Below, piece by piece: positions 1 through 8,756 of a DNA stretch of 64,000 nt; positions within the stretch are counted from its first letter, which is position 1; each line of letters opens with the position of its first letter. The translations under genes and the position numbers were made by a program. The notes under the pieces were generated by a model that was not told where the DNA came from, ran no database searches, and was given only the letters and a program-made list of their open reading frames with translations. Source of the DNA: Catenulispora acidiphila DSM 44928 (GTDB lineage: Bacteria; Actinomycetota; Actinomycetes; Streptomycetales; Catenulisporaceae); NCBI RefSeq assembly GCF_000024025.1, contig NC_013131.1, forward strand, positions 4,898,001-4,962,000, in the 5' to 3' direction.

Positions 1-28
1 CAAACCAAGCGTGCCGATGACCACCGCC

Positions 29-553
29 TCATAACAACCCGGCGAGCCGATACAGCACCAGCGACCCGGCGACCGCGACGTTGAGGCTCGCGCCGGTGCC
101 GACCATGGGGATCTCGACGGCGAGGTCTAGGAGGGCTACGGCGTCTGGGGGGATGCCGTCGCGTTCGTGTCCGAGGACTAGGACTGTGCGGTTGCGTGCT
201 GGGGGGAGGTCGGCGAGGCGGAGGGCTTCGTCGGCTAGTTCGGCGCCGACGATGGTGGTGTCGGTGCGGGTGTGTTGGTGTGTCAGCCAGCTGAGTTGGT
301 CGCCGGTCCAGTGGATGCAGGCGGGGTGGCGGAGGGTGTTGCCGCGGGCGAGGGCTTCGGGGACCCAGGGGAGGCGGGGGACGGCTAGGCATGCGCCTAC
401 GGCGTCGCAGGTGCGGAGCAGGGTGCCGAGGTTGGCCTCGTGCATGGGCCACAGGGGTGCGGCGATGAGGTGGTCCCAGCAGCTGTGGGAGCGGCGGCGG
501 CGTTCGGTGCGCAGATCGCGGGGGGACTTCACCCGCGCGGCCGACGGGCTCAC
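29..553 (-). CDS. TrmH/SpoU-family RNA 2'-O-methyltransferase
   Basis: The 174-residue protein carries the three SpoU motifs: NLGTLLRTCDAVGA at residues 41-54 with the conserved N41 and R47, LVLGHERDGIP around 125-135 with E130, and the cofactor-knot segment IPMVGTGASLNVAVAG at 148-163 with N158. These are the residues that bind S-adenosylmethionine in the trefoil knot and position the RNA ribose. It is close to the minimal catalytic-domain length, with no N-terminal RNA-binding domain, like TrmL or TrmH rather than RlmB. The exact RNA target (tRNA or rRNA) cannot be read from sequence. It lies downstream of the GH79 gene on the same strand after a gap of about 115 bp and is probably independent of sugar use. 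Confidence 0.88.
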   Translation of the reverse strand: MSPSAARVKSPRDLRTERRRRSHSCWDHLIAAPLWPMHEANLGTLLRTCDAVGACLAVPRLPWVPEALARGNTLRHPACIHWTGDQLSWLTHQHTRTDTTIVGAELADEALRLADLPPARNRTVLVLGHERDGIPPDAVALLDLAVEIPMVGTGASLNVAVAGSLVLYRLAGLL

Positions 554-667
554 CAGGTGGGCTTCTGCGGCTCCGGCAGAGAGGGCAGAGACAGAGAGGA
601 TATCGTGGACTTCACTTCGGAGTTCACTTCGTGGTGGCGCTTCGCGGCGCGCCGACGCTCGTGGCGT

Positions 668-2125
668 TTAGCTGAAGCGGATGATGACGGCGCTTCCTGC
701 CTGTACCGTCACGTTCGCCGCGCCGTGACGTACCGACACCGACGTGTGCTGCGGTGTCGGGAACGCGCCGTGGGCCCCGACCTGCTGGCCGCCGAGGGTG
801 ATGTCGGTGGTCGCGGCCAGGCCGGCGGGGGAGGTCGTGCTCAGAGTCGTCGCGGTTCCGCAGTGCAGGTTCCGCAGGCCCAGAGCCAGGTTCACCGTCG
901 TCGCGCCGTGGCTGGCCGGGTCCTGCACGTTGTCCAGGACGATGGTCAGGTGCCCGCTTTCGCGGACGGCGTAGGCGCGGATGTCGGCGGAGTCGGGATT
1001 GTCGAGCGCCACGAATTCGCCGCTGCCCACAAGCTCGGTGGCGAGCAGGCCGTAGTACAGGGGGCGCGGGGTCAGGTCGCCGGTCGTCGGGCACAGGGGG
1101 GTGTACGGGTCGCAGCCTGCTGCGTTGGTTCCGTCCATGAACTCCGCGCTCGTCATGCCGTCCTGGGCGAGCAGCAGGTTGTAGTCCAGGGACCACAGTG
1201 CCGAAGCGAGTGTGTCGCTGACCCCTGCCGTGCCGGCGCACACCGTCGAGTTGGTCTCCGTCATGGCCGCCGGCACGTGCAGCTGCCGCGCCGCGCTCAG
1301 CGCCGCCTGCGCGTTGGTGTTCTCGTACTGCACCGAGGCGGTGCCGAGCAGCTGCGGGATCGTCGCGACCTGGCCGCCGCAGGCGCTGGTCGGGTAGGTG
1401 TGGTCGCTGATCAGCGAGACGTCCGGGTGGGCGGCGTCGGCGGTGGCGAAGGCGCCGAGCCAGGAGCTGTGGTTGGTCTCGGCTTCGGGACCGGTCAGCG
1501 GCATGCCTGGAACGGCGGCGCGGATGGCCGCGGCGTACGTCTCGAAGTCGGCGTGGTAGGCGTCGGCGTCGGCCTCGTAGAAGTTGGGCTCGTTGCCCAC
1601 CTCTATGGCCAGGAGCGAGCGTCCGAAGATCTGCTGCGCGTACTTCGCCTCGTCGGCGGCGCGCGGCGCGTCCGGGTGCTTGAGGTTCACTGCGAGGATC
1701 ACCTTCCAGCCGGTCGCGTGCGCGATCGCCGCCAGCGACTGGAGCTTCGCCGGCGTGATCGTGCCGGACGTCGCCCAACTCGGCGCGGCCTCGTTGGTCG
1801 ACGTCCAGAACGTCCCGTCGCCGGAGTTGCCGCCGACCCGCAGCGTGCCGCTCGGACCGAGGGTCTTGAGGTACCCGGCGAGGTCGGTGGCGGAGTAGTC
1901 GTCGGCGGCGACGGTCGCGGCGCCGAAGGAGAGCCCGACGAAGCCCGCGCGCAGCTGCTGTCCGACCTGGTCGGGATGGACGGCGATGGCCAGGCCGGCG
2001 GCGGCCGGCTGCGCCGGACCCCCGGCGGCCTGCGCGGTTCCGGAGCCGGTCAGCGCGGCGGCGAGCGAGGCGGCCGCGAGGGTCGCGGCGGCGACGGCGG
2101 CACGGGTACGAGTGACGGTCTTCAT
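668..2125 (-). CDS. Secreted GH79-like glycoside hydrolase (beta-glucuronidase/heparanase fold)
   Basis: I chose the ATG at 2125 because it opens a clear export signal (MKTVTRTRAAVAAATLA, ending near TAQA at residue 33); the frame is open further upstream but carries no signal there. The mature protein is a TIM barrel with LAIEVGNEPNF (acid/base E179) and AAMTETNS (nucleophile E290), the glutamate pair and spacing of clan GH-A family 79, then a beta-sandwich C-terminal domain ending at residue 485. GH79 enzymes remove glucuronic acid or its 4-O-methyl form from arabinogalactan proteins and related glycans. It sits downstream of the GH51 gene on the same strand after a 240-bp gap that may hold its own promoter. 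Substrate is inferred from family and neighbours. Confidence 0.8.
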   Translation of the reverse strand: MKTVTRTRAAVAAATLAAASLAAALTGSGTAQAAGGPAQPAAAGLAIAVHPDQVGQQLRAGFVGLSFGAATVAADDYSATDLAGYLKTLGPSGTLRVGGNSGDGTFWTSTNEAAPSWATSGTITPAKLQSLAAIAHATGWKVILAVNLKHPDAPRAADEAKYAQQIFGRSLLAIEVGNEPNFYEADADAYHADFETYAAAIRAAVPGMPLTGPEAETNHSSWLGAFATADAAHPDVSLISDHTYPTSACGGQVATIPQLLGTASVQYENTNAQAALSAARQLHVPAAMTETNSTVCAGTAGVSDTLASALWSLDYNLLLAQDGMTSAEFMDGTNAAGCDPYTPLCPTTGDLTPRPLYYGLLATELVGSGEFVALDNPDSADIRAYAVRESGHLTIVLDNVQDPASHGATTVNLALGLRNLHCGTATTLSTTSPAGLAATTDITLGGQQVGAHGAFPTPQHTSVSVRHGAANVTVQAGSAVIIRFS

Positions 2126-2364
2126 GATCGGTGGACAGGCTCCTGCCTGGACGTGGGGCACCGGACGGACGAGGAGATCGCGACGAGCGCGGTTCACAAT
2201 CTCGTACGCGTATACGGGCCCGCACAAGGAGTTGGCAGGTAAAATTTCAGCTGGGTGACCAGGATTCACATACCTGAACGCATCCCGAAACCTCAGAACC
2301 CTGCCGCACCTGCTGGTTCCAGCCACTTGCTCCAGGGAGTGGTGGCAGTTTCGCCGAGCGGCGC

Positions 2365-3879
2365 CTACCGATTGGCGGGAACGAACCGGATCATGTTCCA
2401 GGACACCGGCGGGAGCGAAGCCGTCAGCCGACGTCCCTCGATGCTCGCGCCCTCAACGCTGATCGGCGCGACCGCCTGCGGCGTCTCGATCGAGTTCACG
2501 GCGTCGAGGTCCTGCTCGCCGCCGAGGTGCAGGTGCTCGGTGACCACCAGGTCGCCGAAAGCCCGCAGGTCGATCTCCAGGCGGGCCCGGTCCTCGGTGT
2601 GCCGGTTCATCGCGAACACCGTGAGCTGCCCGCTTTCGCGGTCGTGCGTAGCCACCACGTCGACCAGCGGTACGTCGCCGTGCTCGGCGGTGTCGTAGAG
2701 GTCGGTGGCTGTCTCCACGCGGAGCACGTCGCCGACTGCGTGCCGAGCGGTGAGTGCGAAGGGGTGGAAGATGGTCTGTGCCCAGGCTGGGCGGTCCGGT
2801 TCGGCGCGGATCGGGCCGATCACGTTCACCAGCTGCGCGAGGCAGGCGATGGCGACCCGGTCGGCGTGGCGGAGCAGGGACATCAGCAGGCTGCCGAAGA
2901 CCACCGCGTCCTGCACGGTGTAGGTGTCCTCGATCAGTCGGGGCGCCTGTTCCCAGTCCAGGTTCGTGTGGCCGGCGAAGCGGCTTTCCTGCCACAGGTT
3001 CCACTCGTCGAAGGAGAGGTTGAGCTTCTTGCGGGACTTCTTCTTCGCGGAGACATGGTCGGCGGTGGCCACCACGCCGTCGATGAAGCGGTCCATGCCG
3101 GCTGCGGCGGCCAGGAAGCTGGCGCGGTCCTGGCCGTGTTGCTCGTAGTAGGCGTGCAGGGAGATGTAGTCCACGTAGTCGAAGGTGTGCTCCAGGACCG
3201 TGGACTCCCAGGAGCCGAAGGTCGGCATGAGGGCGTTGGAGCTGCCGCAGGCGACCAGCTCGATGCCGGAGTCGACCTGGCGCATCGCCTTGGCGGTCTC
3301 GGCGGCGAGTCTGCCGTACTCCTCGGCGGTCTTGTGGCCGGTCTGCCACGGGCCGTCCATCTCGTTGCCCAGGCACCACAGCTTGATCGCGTGCGGCTCC
3401 TCGACGCCGTGCTTGCGGCGCAGGTCGGACAGGTACGTGCCGCCCGGGTGGTTGGCGTACTCCAGCAGGTCGCAGGCCTCTTGGATGCCCCGGGTCCCCA
3501 GGTTCACCGCCATCATCGGCTCCACGTTCGCCAGCTTCGCCCAGGCCATGAACTCGTTCAGGCCGAACTCGTTGGTCTCGATGGAGCGCCAGGCCAGGTC
3601 CTGCCGGCGCGGCCGCTCGGAGACCGGCCCGACGCCGTCCTCCCAGCGGTATCCGGACACGAAGTTGCCGCCGGGGTAGCGGATGACGCTGATCCCGAGG
3701 TCGCGGGTGAGTTCCAGGACGTCCAGCCGGTTTCCGTCGGCGTCGGACTCGGGGTGTCCGGGCTCGTGGATCCCGCCGTAGACGCAGCGGCCCATGTGCT
3801 CCACGAAGGAACCGAACAGGCGGCGGTCGACCGGCGCGACGCGGAAGGCCGGGTCGAGGGTGGCATGTGCTGTCAGCAA
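2365..3879 (-). CDS. abfA: GH51 alpha-L-arabinofuranosidase, intracellular
   Basis: The 504-residue protein matches GH51 over its full usual length: LFGSFVEHMG and RYPGGNFVSGYRWEDG near the N-terminus, acid/base E173 in LWCLGNEMDGPWQ, nucleophile E292 in NLSFDEWN, then a C-terminal beta-sandwich. No signal peptide is present, so it should cleave terminal alpha-L-arabinofuranosyl residues from imported oligosaccharides in the cytoplasm. The start is a TTG at 3879, chosen because AAAGGA lies eight bases upstream; there is no in-frame ATG before the first family motif. It begins 12 bp after the permease gene and is the last gene of the importer operon, so arabino-oligosaccharide is the likely cargo. 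Confidence 0.93.
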   Translation of the reverse strand: MLTAHATLDPAFRVAPVDRRLFGSFVEHMGRCVYGGIHEPGHPESDADGNRLDVLELTRDLGISVIRYPGGNFVSGYRWEDGVGPVSERPRRQDLAWRSIETNEFGLNEFMAWAKLANVEPMMAVNLGTRGIQEACDLLEYANHPGGTYLSDLRRKHGVEEPHAIKLWCLGNEMDGPWQTGHKTAEEYGRLAAETAKAMRQVDSGIELVACGSSNALMPTFGSWESTVLEHTFDYVDYISLHAYYEQHGQDRASFLAAAAGMDRFIDGVVATADHVSAKKKSRKKLNLSFDEWNLWQESRFAGHTNLDWEQAPRLIEDTYTVQDAVVFGSLLMSLLRHADRVAIACLAQLVNVIGPIRAEPDRPAWAQTIFHPFALTARHAVGDVLRVETATDLYDTAEHGDVPLVDVVATHDRESGQLTVFAMNRHTEDRARLEIDLRAFGDLVVTEHLHLGGEQDLDAVNSIETPQAVAPISVEGASIEGRRLTASLPPVSWNMIRFVPANR

Positions 3880-3891
3880 GGGATGGTCCTT

Positions 3892-4779
3892 TTACTTGAT
3901 ACCTGTTGCGGCGATGCCCTCGGTGAAGAACCGCTGGGCGAGCAGGAAGGCGACGGCCAGGGGCGCCAGCGAGATCGCGGCGCCGGCCATGAGGGCGGCG
4001 TGGTCCACGCCGGAGGTGCTGGAGAACAACGTCAGCGCGGAGGGCAGGGTCCGCATGTCGGTGCTGCTGGAGATCACCAGCGGCCACAGGAAGTCGTTCC
4101 ACAGCGCCATGAACTGGATGACGAACAGCGAGGCGAGCGCCGGCCGCGCCAGCGGCAGGATGATGCGCCAGTAGATGCGCAGCGGACCGGCGCCGTCGAC
4201 GCGCGCGGCCTCGTCCAGCTGCCGCGGGATCTTCACGAAGAACTGGCGGAGCATGAAGATGCCCAGGGCGCTCACCGAGCGCGGGATGATCAGGCCCTGG
4301 AAGGTGTTCAGCCAGCCGAGGTGGAACACGGTGAGGAACAGCGGGATCAGCATCACCTGGAACGGCACCATCAGCGTGAGCAGGATGGTCCAGAAGACGA
4401 AGTTCTGCCCGCGGAAGCGCAGCCGCGCCAGCGCGTAGGCGCACAGCGAGTCGATGAGCAGCAGCAGCACGGTCGTGCCGCCGGCGAACACGATGCTGTT
4501 CACCGCGAGCCGGAAGAACGGCAGCTGGGTGAACACGGCGTGGAAGCCGGAGACCGACCAGCGGTCGGGCCACAGCCGCGCCGGGTCGGCGTACAGGTCC
4601 GCCGGGGTGCGGAAGGCCACCCCGAGCATCCACAGGAACGGCACGACCGTGGCCAGCGCCGCGATCGACAGGACCGTCCACGCCAGAACCCTGGCGGTGG
4701 TTCTGGCCGTGCGCAGCACCGGGGCGGCCCAGGACGGCGCGGCGGTCAGCGCGGAGGCGTCGGTCAGCTCAGTCGTCAT
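3892..4779 (-). CDS. Sugar ABC importer permease, MalG/AraQ type
   Basis: This 295-residue inner-membrane protein has about six transmembrane helices and the cytoplasmic EAA loop (EAARVDGAGPLRIYWRIILP) that docks the ATPase. It resembles the second permease (MalG, AraQ) of CUT1 oligosaccharide importers. It overlaps the upstream permease gene by 11 bp, so the two are probably translationally coupled. No ATP-binding subunit is encoded in the operon. Actinobacterial CUT1 systems usually share a single MsiK ATPase encoded elsewhere, and that is the simplest explanation here. Confidence 0.93.
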   Translation of the reverse strand: MTTELTDASALTAAPSWAAPVLRTARTTARVLAWTVLSIAALATVVPFLWMLGVAFRTPADLYADPARLWPDRWSVSGFHAVFTQLPFFRLAVNSIVFAGGTTVLLLLIDSLCAYALARLRFRGQNFVFWTILLTLMVPFQVMLIPLFLTVFHLGWLNTFQGLIIPRSVSALGIFMLRQFFVKIPRQLDEAARVDGAGPLRIYWRIILPLARPALASLFVIQFMALWNDFLWPLVISSSTDMRTLPSALTLFSSTSGVDHAALMAGAAISLAPLAVAFLLAQRFFTEGIAATGIK

Positions 4780-5707
4780 CGCGGTACCTCAGCATTCGGA
4801 GTTGCACGACGGACACGGCGATGATGATCAGGAACAGCACCCAGGCGATCGCACTGGCGTAGCCGAGCCGGAAGTCGACGAATCCGCGCTGGTAGAGGTA
4901 CATGACGATGGACTCGGTGTGGAACAGCGGACCGCCGTCGGTCATCACGTACGTCAGGTCGAACAGTTGCAGGGCGTTGACCGTGCCGATCACGACCGTG
5001 AACAGGATCGCCGGACGCAGGGCGGGCAGTGTGACGTGCCGGAACCGCGCGATCGCGCCGGCGCCGTCCAGCGTCGCGGCCTCCAGCAGTTCCCTGCTGA
5101 CCCCCTGGACCCCGGCGAGCAGGACGATCATCGAGAACCCGAAGTTCTTCCAGATCCCGACCACGATCAGCGCGGGCAGCGCCAGATGCGTGTCCTGCAA
5201 CCAGGCTTGTGTGGGGAAGCCCAGCTTGCCGAGCCAGCCGTCGACGAGCCCGACCTGCGGGTCCAGCAGGAACTTCCAGACGATGCCGGACACGGCCAGC
5301 GAGGCGATCGTCGGGAAGAAGAACGCCGAGCGCAGCAGCATCGTGTACCAGGTGGTCCGGCGCAGCCACTGGGCCAGCGCCAGGCCGATCGCCACCTGGC
5401 CGACGACGACGAAGACGGCGTACACGAGCGTCACCTTCAGGGCGTTCCAGAAGCGTGAGTCGTGAAAGAGCTCGGTGTAGTTCCCGAAGCCCAGCCACTT
5501 GTGCGAGCCGTCGCCGATCGTCCAATCGTGCAGGCTCATCCAGCCCGACTGGACGATCGGCCACACGATGAACACGGCGGCCAGCAGGAACGCGGGCGCG
5601 ACGAACAGGTACGCGGGGTTGAACCGGGACCGCCGGCTCCTGCCCCGGCGCTCCGGTCCGCGCGGCCGCGCCGGGGCGTCGGCCGCTGGTTCGGCGAGAT
5701 GTGCCAT
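4769..5707 (-). CDS. Sugar ABC importer permease, MalF/AraP type
   Basis: A 312-residue membrane protein with an arginine- and proline-rich cytoplasmic N-terminus (residues 1-28), a first helix at about 30-50, and an EAA loop (EAATLDGAGAIARFRHVTLP) near residue 205. It is the first permease of a CUT1 importer and forms the membrane channel with the product of the overlapping downstream gene. It lies about 40 bp after the binding-protein gene in the same operon. The likely cargo is an arabino-oligosaccharide, judging from the GH51 enzyme at the end of the operon. Confidence 0.93.
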   Translation of the reverse strand: MAHLAEPAADAPARPRGPERRGRSRRSRFNPAYLFVAPAFLLAAVFIVWPIVQSGWMSLHDWTIGDGSHKWLGFGNYTELFHDSRFWNALKVTLVYAVFVVVGQVAIGLALAQWLRRTTWYTMLLRSAFFFPTIASLAVSGIVWKFLLDPQVGLVDGWLGKLGFPTQAWLQDTHLALPALIVVGIWKNFGFSMIVLLAGVQGVSRELLEAATLDGAGAIARFRHVTLPALRPAILFTVVIGTVNALQLFDLTYVMTDGGPLFHTESIVMYLYQRGFVDFRLGYASAIAWVLFLIIIAVSVVQLRMLRYRDDD

Positions 5708-5745
5708 CGATTGCCTTCTTCTCCGTCGTCAGCGGCGCTACCGCG

Positions 5746-7023
5746 TCAGCTCTTGCAGCCGGTGAGCTGGTTGATGGACTTCGCGGCCGCGTCGGCCGAC
5801 TTCTGGGCGTCCGCGCCCCGGGTGAGCTGGCCCAGCAGCGGGGTGTAGATGTCGGTGTCGATCTGCGAGGAGGTGGGGAGTCCGGCCAGGTAGAGGCGCG
5901 CGGTCGGCAGCCCTTGGGCGAACACCGCGACGTTGGGGTCTGAGACGGTGACGTCGCTGCGCGCCGGCGGGTAGCCGGAGCCCTTGGAGAAGGAGGCCTG
6001 CGCGGTCTTTCCGGTCCACCAGCTCAGGAACTCCAGCGCCTGCTCCTTGTGCTTGGTGTTCTTGGCGACCATCATCGGCACGGTCGAGGCCAGGGTGACC
6101 GGGCCGGAGGAGCCGGCCGGGACCGGGGCGATGCCCAGGTCGATCCCGGCCTTGCGGAAGCCGTCGGCGGCCCAGGGACCGTTGAGCTCCATCGCCGCCT
6201 TCTTCGCCGAGAACAGCGTGTCGGCGTCGGCGCCGGTCTGGCCCACCGGGCTGACGTGCTGGTTCTGGACCATCCCGGCCCAGGTCGACAGCGCCTGCAC
6301 GCTGGCCGCGGAGTCGATCGTCGCGCAGCCGTCCGGGCCGACGATGTCCCCGCCGTTCATCCACTGCAGGATCGGCCACATCTCGATGGTCTGGTGGTCG
6401 GCCAGCGAGATGCCGTACTGCGTCGGGCTCGCCCCGCCGAGTGTCAGCTTCTTGACGTCGGCGACGAACTCCTCCGAGGTCTTCGGCGGGTCGGTGATGC
6501 CGGCGGCGGTGAACATCGTCTTGTTGTAGTAGAGCGCGACGGTCGCCAGGTTCGCCGGGACCGCGTACAGGTGGCCGTTGACCGTGAACGCTTTGGTCAC
6601 CGCGGGCGGGAAGGCGCTGGCGTTGATCTGGCTGTCGGCGGCGCCCACCGAGGAGTCCAGCGGCAGCACCGAATTGGTCTTGATGTAGTTGAAGATCACG
6701 CCCGGGTCGAAGTTCGGCGTCGCCAGGTCCGGGCCCTGGCCGGTGGCCCACTCCGCCGGCAGCTTCTGCCCGATGGCGTCCCAGGGCTGGATGTCCATGG
6801 TGACCTTGATGGTCGGGTGCGAGGCGTTGAACTGCGAGACCAGCGCCTGGTAGGAGGGTCCGTCCGGACCGGTGAACCCGGTCAGCACCGACAGCTTCAC
6901 CACGCCGCCGCCCGACCCCGACACGGAGCCGGAGCCGGCCGGGGAACTGCTGCCGCAGCCCGCGGCGGTGAGCAAGCCGGCGGCGGCGACGGCCGCGGCG
7001 GCGACTTTCACATGCGTCTTCAT
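5746..7023 (-). CDS. Extracellular sugar-binding lipoprotein of the CUT1 importer
   Basis: This 425-residue protein is a family 1 solute-binding protein. A short lipoprotein signal ends in LLTAAGC with the lipidated cysteine at about residue 23, followed by a serine/glycine linker. The body shows the two-lobe binding fold (KLSVLTGFTGPDGPSYQALVSQFNASHP near the front). Anchored outside the membrane, it would deliver an oligosaccharide to the two downstream permeases. It is the first gene of the operon; the promoter and two LacI-type operators lie at 7138-7167, about 115 bp upstream. The ligand is inferred from the downstream GH51 gene. Confidence 0.93.
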   Translation of the reverse strand: MKTHVKVAAAAVAAAGLLTAAGCGSSSPAGSGSVSGSGGGVVKLSVLTGFTGPDGPSYQALVSQFNASHPTIKVTMDIQPWDAIGQKLPAEWATGQGPDLATPNFDPGVIFNYIKTNSVLPLDSSVGAADSQINASAFPPAVTKAFTVNGHLYAVPANLATVALYYNKTMFTAAGITDPPKTSEEFVADVKKLTLGGASPTQYGISLADHQTIEMWPILQWMNGGDIVGPDGCATIDSAASVQALSTWAGMVQNQHVSPVGQTGADADTLFSAKKAAMELNGPWAADGFRKAGIDLGIAPVPAGSSGPVTLASTVPMMVAKNTKHKEQALEFLSWWTGKTAQASFSKGSGYPPARSDVTVSDPNVAVFAQGLPTARLYLAGLPTSSQIDTDIYTPLLGQLTRGADAQKSADAAAKSINQLTGCKS

Positions 7024-7137
7024 GGCTCCTCGATGTCTGTGTCGAATCTCTGGATCTTGTCTATGACTTGTCTGCCTCGCGGCATACGGCGCGGGCGTGT
7101 GAGCCCCGTCACGGAAGGCGAAATCGGGGTGGGCTCA

Positions 7138-7167
7138 GTTCTACATCGTTGTCTACAACGTTGTAAA
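7138..7167 (-). promoter_or_regulatory. Promoter of the arabino-oligosaccharide operon with tandem LacI operators
   Basis: On the minus strand a -35 like TTTACA (7162-7167) and a -10 like TAGAAC (7138-7143) are 18 bp apart. Two operator copies, CTACATCGTTGTCT (7141-7154) and CTACAACGTTGTAA (7153-7166, containing the perfect palindrome TACAACGTTGTA), fill the space between them. A repressor bound here would block RNA polymerase directly. The divergent lacI gene begins 50 bp away, so autoregulation is also likely. Very similar sites lie at 55582, 55775 and 62475. Bases are seen; the regulatory role is inferred. Confidence 0.72.
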
Positions 7168-7215
7168 GGCGTACGCTGAGGCGATCGGAACTCACGGGAA
7201 GGGCGGACCCGACAG

Positions 7216-8262
7216 GTGCCCCCAACACTGAAGGACGTGGCCGAACGGGCCGGCGTCTCGATCAAGACGGTCTCGAACGTGGTGAACGGCTACGCCTTCA
7301 TCACGCCGGCCACGCGCGAGCGGGTCGAGCGCGCGATCGCCGAGACCGGCTACCGCCCCAACCTCGGCGCGCGCAACCTGCGCAAGGGCCGGACCGGCTT
7401 CATCGTGCTGGCCGTCCCGGAGCTCGACAATCCGTACTTCGCCGAGCTCACCGGCCTGGTGATCACCGCCGCGCACCGCCGGCAGTGGACGGTGCTGGTC
7501 GAGCAGACGCAGGGCTCCCGCGAGCGCGAGCAGGCGGTCATCACCTCGATGGGACCGCAGCGCATCGACGCGGCGATCCTGAGCCCGCTGGCGATGGAGC
7601 CCGCCGATCTGCTCAGCGCCGACCCCGGGACCCCGCTGGTCCTGCTCGGCGAGCGCGACATCCCCGGACCCGCCGACCACGTCGCGATCGACAACGTCGC
7701 CGCCGCGCGCACGGTCGTGGAACACCTCGTCGGCATCGGCCGCCGCCGCATCGCGATCATCGGCGACCAGCCGGGCAAGAACGGCGGCACCGCCGCGCTG
7801 CGCACCGCCGGCCACCGCCAGGCCCTGGACGCCGCCGGTCTTCCCCCCGACCCGGAGCTGGTCGTCGCGGTCGAGAACTACCAGCGCGCCGACGGCGCCG
7901 AGGCGATGGCGCACCTGCTCCAGCTCCCCGAACCGCCGGACGCCATCTTCTGCTGCAACGACCTGCTCGCCATCGGCGCCATGCGCGCCGCCGCCGAACG
8001 CGGCGTCTCGGTCCCGCACCAGGTCGCCGTCGCCGGGTTCGACGACATCGCCGAGGGCAGCTACAGCCTGCCCTCGCTGACCACCATCGCCCCGGACAAG
8101 GCGGCGATCGCCGAGGCCGCGGTGGACCTGGCCGACCGCCGCGTCGACCCGATCCGCGGCGGACGCGGCGACCGCGACGCCGAGCCGCAGGACGTGCGCG
8201 CGCCCTTCGCGTTGAAGGTGCGCGAGAGCACGGCCGGGAGCGCGGCTGGGAGCGCGCGCTGA
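7216..8262 (+). CDS. LacI-family transcriptional repressor of the GH51/ABC operon
   Basis: The 348-residue protein starts at a GTG and opens with the LacI helix-turn-helix (TLKDVAERAGVSIKTVSNVVNG, residues 4-25) and hinge helix. A periplasmic-binding-like sugar domain follows (FIVLAVPELDNPYFAEL onward, with AVAGFDDIAEGSYSLPSLTT near residue 275). It is transcribed away from the importer operon and faces the tandem operators at 7141-7166. The ligand is probably a free arabinose-type sugar or short oligosaccharide. The C-terminus ends in a short Gly/Ser/Ala/Arg tail right before a minisatellite. Its recognition helix is almost the same as that of the second LacI at 61402-62457. Confidence 0.93.
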   Translation: MPPTLKDVAERAGVSIKTVSNVVNGYAFITPATRERVERAIAETGYRPNLGARNLRKGRTGFIVLAVPELDNPYFAELTGLVITAAHRRQWTVLVEQTQGSREREQAVITSMGPQRIDAAILSPLAMEPADLLSADPGTPLVLLGERDIPGPADHVAIDNVAAARTVVEHLVGIGRRRIAIIGDQPGKNGGTAALRTAGHRQALDAAGLPPDPELVVAVENYQRADGAEAMAHLLQLPEPPDAIFCCNDLLAIGAMRAAAERGVSVPHQVAVAGFDDIAEGSYSLPSLTTIAPDKAAIAEAAVDLADRRVDPIRGGRGDRDAEPQDVRAPFALKVRESTAGSAAGSAR

Positions 8263-8284
8263 CTGCCGACCGGCGGCGATCGGC

Positions 8285-8752
8285 TGTTCCGCGACCGGCC
8301 GCTTGCCAACTGACTGCTCTGCGACCGGCTGTTCGGCGACCGGCTGCTCCGCGACTGGCTGCTCGGGGACCGGCTGCTTGGCGACCGACTGCTCCGCGAG
8401 CGGCTGCTTGGCGACGGGCCGCTTGCCAACCGACTGCTCCGCGAGCGGCTGCTTGGCGACTGGCTGCTCCGCGAGCGGCTGTTCGGGGACCGGCTGCTTG
8501 CCAACTGACTGCTCTGCGACCGGCTGTTCGGCGACCGGCTGCTCCGCGACTGGCTGCTCGGGGACCGGCTGCTTGGCGACCGACTGCTCCGCGAGCGGCT
8601 GCTTGGCGACGGGCCGCTTGCCAACCGACTGCTCCGGGAGCGGCTGCTTGGCGACTGGCTGCTCCGCGAGCGGCTGTTCGGGGACCGGCTGCTTGGCGAC
8701 TGGCTGCTCCGCGACGGGCTGCTTGCCAACCGACTGCTCCGCGACCGGCCGC
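8285..8752. repeat. 15-bp GC-rich minisatellite with a 195-bp higher-order duplication
   Basis: The 494-bp gap between the convergent lacI and M55 peptidase genes is filled with about thirty copies of a 15-bp unit close to GGCTGCTCGGCGACC. On top of this, 8301-8500 is repeated at 8496-8695 with a single mismatch (8442 versus 8637), a 13-unit offset of 195 bp. Because 15 is a multiple of three and the unit has no stop, several frames stay open and would encode pentapeptide strings such as CSATG or QPVAE. None has a convincing start and Shine-Dalgarno site, so I regard it as noncoding. It probably arose by replication slippage plus unequal exchange. Confidence 0.9.
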
Positions 8753-8756
8753 CGAC

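Noticed and set aside
440-2242. Long plus-strand frame across the GH79 region
   Set aside because: Antisense to the GH79 enzyme with intact catalytic motifs; low-complexity R/G/V content.
668-2326. Longer GH79 start at 2326
   Set aside because: The extra 67 residues have no signal or domain and would bury the export signal that begins at the ATG at 2125.
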